Assembly: GCA_002414865.1 (NCBI GenBank)
Contig: DIAQ01000052.1
Coordinates: 1-6,240, forward strand
Reading direction: 5' to 3'
DNA from: a candidate division Hyd24-12 bacterium UBA5074
Lineage (GTDB): Bacteria; Fermentibacterota; Fermentibacteria; Fermentibacterales; Fermentibacteraceae
Length of the DNA stretch: 6,240 nucleotides
Shown: piece by piece, positions 3,791-6,240 of the stretch
Numbering within the stretch: the first letter of the stretch is position 1
Layout of the letters: each line of letters opens with the position of its first letter
Notes under the pieces: generated by a model
Databases searched by the model: none
Told to the model about the DNA's origin: nothing
Seen by the model: the letters and a program-made list of their open reading frames with translations, nothing else
Made by a program: the position numbers and the translations under genes

Positions 3791-6240
3791 ATGCCTGGAA
3801 CGGGTGCGAAGGGGCGCTCCAGGACCGCGAGGAGCACGATATCCTCCGCAGAGCATAGCTTCCTGCTGGAAGGCTTCCCCGGCATCCTCCTGTTCACCAG
3901 GGACCTCGAGGACTCCCCACTCCATATCTACGGGCTGGTGGTGCAGATCACCGGCTACGAGCCCGACGAATTCCAGTCGGGCGCCATCAACTGGTACGCA
4001 ATCATCCATCCCGAAGACAGGCTCCGCGTCAGGGAGGATTTCGCCCTCCGCGAGCCGGACTCCCCGGACAAGCGCAGCATCGACTTCAGGATCGTCAGGA
4101 GGGACGGTGCGATCCGCTGGCTGAGGTGCTCGCAGCGCAGAGTCCCGATGCACAACGGCGGGGAGATGCTCATCTCGGTGACCCTGTATGACATCACCGA
4201 TCTGGTTCAGGCCGAAGCGAGCTGCCTGATCAGGGAGACTCGCATCAGCGACATCATCAGGAATGCGCCAGCGGGGATGGGGATGCTCTCGGGACGAGTG
4301 ATGACGGATGTGAACGACCGCTTCTGCGAGATGACGGGCTATACCCGGGAGCAGCTCGTCGGGCGGGATACCAGATTCCTGTACGAGAGCGACCAGGACT
4401 ACGAGCGGATCGGCCAGGAGCGAGACAGGCTCAGGGACAGCATCGGGCCTTCGATGGTGGAGTCCCGCGTCGTGAGATCCGACGGGACGGTCATCGATCT
4501 GATGATCAACTCCGCCCCGGTCGACCCATCCAACCCTTCGAACGGGACGGCCTTCATCGCCGTGGATGTCACGGGCAGGAAGCAGGCGGAGGACTCCCTG
4601 GAGCAGAGCGAGAGGCTTCTCTCCAGCGTTTTCTCGAGCGTTCAGGACGGCATCAGCGTTCTCGACCGCGATCTGAGGATCCTCAGGGTGAACGAGGCCA
4701 TGGAGCGGTGGTATCCGCATGCCATGCCTCTCGAGGGGAAGATCTGCCACGAGGCGTATCACGGCCGCAGAGAGCCCTGTGCTGTCTGTCCGAGCATACG
4801 GGCGCTCGAGCAGGGAAGCTTCCAGGAGGACGTCGTCCCCCTGACGGCAGCAGACGGCTCCGTGGCAGGATGGCTCGACCTGTTCAGCTTCCCGCTGATC
4901 GACAGGGTCACCGGCGAAGTCACCGGCGTCATCGAATACGTCAGGAACATCAGCCAGCGCGTGGCCGCCGAAGTGGCCCTCCGAAAGGAGAAGGAACTCC
5001 TGGAGGGCATTGCCGAAGTGAGCCCCGCTGGCATTCTCGTGATCGACCGCGGCAACAGGATCGTCTTCGCGAATGCCATGGCCGAGACGATATTCGCAAT
5101 GCCCCGCAAAGCCCTTTCCACTGGTTCGTACACCCTGCAGGGGTGGAATGCCTGGACGCTGGACGGCATCCCCATGAAGAAGACCGATCTCCCGCTGGAG
5201 ATCACGCGAGCGACTGGGAAGGCCGCCCGCAACGAGGGCTTCCAGCTGGAACTCCCGAACGGGCACACGGCGTTCGTGTCGGTCAGCACCGCCCCGCTTT
5301 CCGACCTGGAAGGCGCGCTGGACGGCATCGTCGTGACGATAGAGGATGTCTCCGAGAGGGTCAGGGCCCAGGAGAGCCTGAGGCGGAGCGAGCAGTTCTT
5401 CCGCGCCGCAATCGACAGCTCCCCCATCGGGATCTCGGTTCGGAGCAGCACCGGCAGACTGCTGCAGTTCAACAAGTCCTGGAAAGAGATCTGGGCGATT
5501 CCCGACGAGGACATCGAAGCGGATCTCCGAAGCGAGAGGAAGACCCTCAAGCTCGACGACCGTAACGGCTACCTCGGCGTCTGGGTCGATCATGTCAAGC
5601 GGGTGTACGAGGTCGGAGGAACGCTGAACATCCCCGAGCTGAAAACCCGCAGCAGGCGGGCAGGAGCTGCGGAATGGGTCTCGCAGCATTTCTATGCCCT
5701 GCCGGACAACTCGGGGAAGGTCGACCGGGTCGTGATAATGACCGAGGACATCAGCGAGAGGAAGAAGGCCGAGCTGGCTCTGCGCGAGAGCGAGGAAAGG
5801 TATCGGGCGCTCGCCGAAGCCGCACAGGACCTGATCTTCGTCGTCGACAGGGACGACAGCATCCAGTATGTGAACTCCATCTCGGCCAAATTCTTCGGAG
5901 GCAGCCAGGTCGACATCGTCGGCAGGAAGCGCTCGGAGCTGTTCCCCCCCGGAGCGGCCGACACCCAGAAGAAGAGCCTCGATGAGGTCTTCAGCACCGG
6001 CGCACCCATCTACCGCGAGAACGTCACCGGATTCCCCGGCTCTCCGCTCTGGCTCGGCACCTGGCTGGCCCCGCTGCGCGACTCCTCCGGGAACGTGACA
6101 GGCGTCCTCGGGGTCTCGAGGAACATCACCGCGAGGAAACAGGCCGAGGAGAAGGAGAGGCTCCTGCAGGAGCAGCTCGGGAATGCCCAGCGGCTCGAGT
6201 CCATCGGCAGGCTGGCCGGAGGCGTGGCCCACGACTTCAA
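3791..6240 (+). CDS. Multi-PAS sensor histidine kinase (3' end outside the window)
   Basis: 816 complete codons are visible, with no stop before the right edge. Six PAS-type sensor domains follow each other at about residues 22-142, 151-268, 276-394, 403-530, 535-663 and 669-786. Each ends in a typical D(I/V)(T/S)xRxxAE linker (for example DVTGRKQAEDSL, DISERKKAELAL, NITARKQAEE). A HisKA dimerisation region begins near 788 and shows the H-box LESIGRLAGGVAHDF with phosphoacceptor H814. The H-box type usually continues AHDFNN and is followed by an HATPase_c domain, often a receiver domain; those parts are off the window. There is no signal peptide or membrane segment, so it should be a cytoplasmic sensor. 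PAS 3 contains CHEAYHGRREPCAVCP (residues 319-334), a possible metal or redox site. No cognate response regulator is visible. The true ligand of any PAS domain cannot be told from sequence. Confidence 0.96.
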   Translation, partial: MPGTGAKGRSRTARSTISSAEHSFLLEGFPGILLFTRDLEDSPLHIYGLVVQITGYEPDEFQSGAINWYAIIHPEDRLRVREDFALREPDSPDKRSIDFRIVRRDGAIRWLRCSQRRVPMHNGGEMLISVTLYDITDLVQAEASCLIRETRISDIIRNAPAGMGMLSGRVMTDVNDRFCEMTGYTREQLVGRDTRFLYESDQDYERIGQERDRLRDSIGPSMVESRVVRSDGTVIDLMINSAPVDPSNPSNGTAFIAVDVTGRKQAEDSLEQSERLLSSVFSSVQDGISVLDRDLRILRVNEAMERWYPHAMPLEGKICHEAYHGRREPCAVCPSIRALEQGSFQEDVVPLTAADGSVAGWLDLFSFPLIDRVTGEVTGVIEYVRNISQRVAAEVALRKEKELLEGIAEVSPAGILVIDRGNRIVFANAMAETIFAMPRKALSTGSYTLQGWNAWTLDGIPMKKTDLPLEITRATGKAARNEGFQLELPNGHTAFVSVSTAPLSDLEGALDGIVVTIEDVSERVRAQESLRRSEQFFRAAIDSSPIGISVRSSTGRLLQFNKSWKEIWAIPDEDIEADLRSERKTLKLDDRNGYLGVWVDHVKRVYEVGGTLNIPELKTRSRRAGAAEWVSQHFYALPDNSGKVDRVVIMTEDISERKKAELALRESEERYRALAEAAQDLIFVVDRDDSIQYVNSISAKFFGGSQVDIVGRKRSELFPPGAADTQKKSLDEVFSTGAPIYRENVTGFPGSPLWLGTWLAPLRDSSGNVTGVLGVSRNITARKQAEEKERLLQEQLGNAQRLESIGRLAGGVAHDF

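Noticed and set aside
3035..6232. A 3198-base open frame on the minus strand, antisense to the DUF1003 gene and the kinase
   Set aside because: The plus strand carries two well-supported protein families over the same DNA. The antisense product has no recognisable domain, is rich in D, P, G, R and V runs expected from reading GC-rich codons backwards, and crosses two unrelated genes. Its length follows from codon bias.
1..6240. A new defence or mobile system spanning the window
   Set aside because: No nuclease, helicase, transposase, integrase, reverse transcriptase or toxin-antitoxin motif is visible. The genes are separately promoted and unrelated in apparent role.

Overview
The window reads as chromosomal DNA from a GC-rich, uncultured-type bacterium. 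A secreted repeat protein ends in a FlgD-like C-terminal domain (PNP, IYDAAGRLVR, G.YFLRL motifs). Together with a multi-PAS histidine kinase and a small ParB-like HTH gene, this suggests the FCB superphylum and related candidate phyla (Fermentibacteria, Eisenbacteria, Krumholzibacteria or Latescibacteria type). This placement is inference from protein style and recall of similar proteins, not a database match.

Layout. Positions 1-217 hold no convincing gene; the first 18 bases exactly repeat a stretch inside the HTH gene at 2724-2741, so a related copy probably runs off the left edge. Positions 218-591 are a broken phage-type small gene: no start codon remains and one base is missing near 424/425. 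Positions 592-774 hold a perfect 16-bp palindrome and a good sigma70 promoter. Positions 775-2298 encode an exported seven-unit beta-propeller protein, followed by a hairpin terminator candidate. Positions 2415-2951 (minus strand) carry the HTH gene; three inverted repeats (2703-2799) crowd its 5' part. Positions 3164-3628 encode a DUF1003 two-helix membrane protein. From 3791 to the right edge runs a sensor histidine kinase with six PAS-type domains in a row, cut just after its phosphoacceptor histidine (H814).

How the genes relate. I see no operon-like functional unit. The propeller gene has its own promoter and terminator-like hairpin. The HTH gene is divergent from the DUF1003 gene. The kinase has its own likely promoter and a leader hairpin. 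The left half (phage-gene remnant, duplicated HTH-associated sequence) looks like accessory DNA that has received and lost mobile genes; the right half looks like ordinary chromosome. I found no CRISPR array, tRNA, rRNA or recognisable defence system. The least explained signals are the clustered inverted repeats tied to the HTH gene and its 18-bp second copy, and a Cys/His cluster in the third PAS domain.
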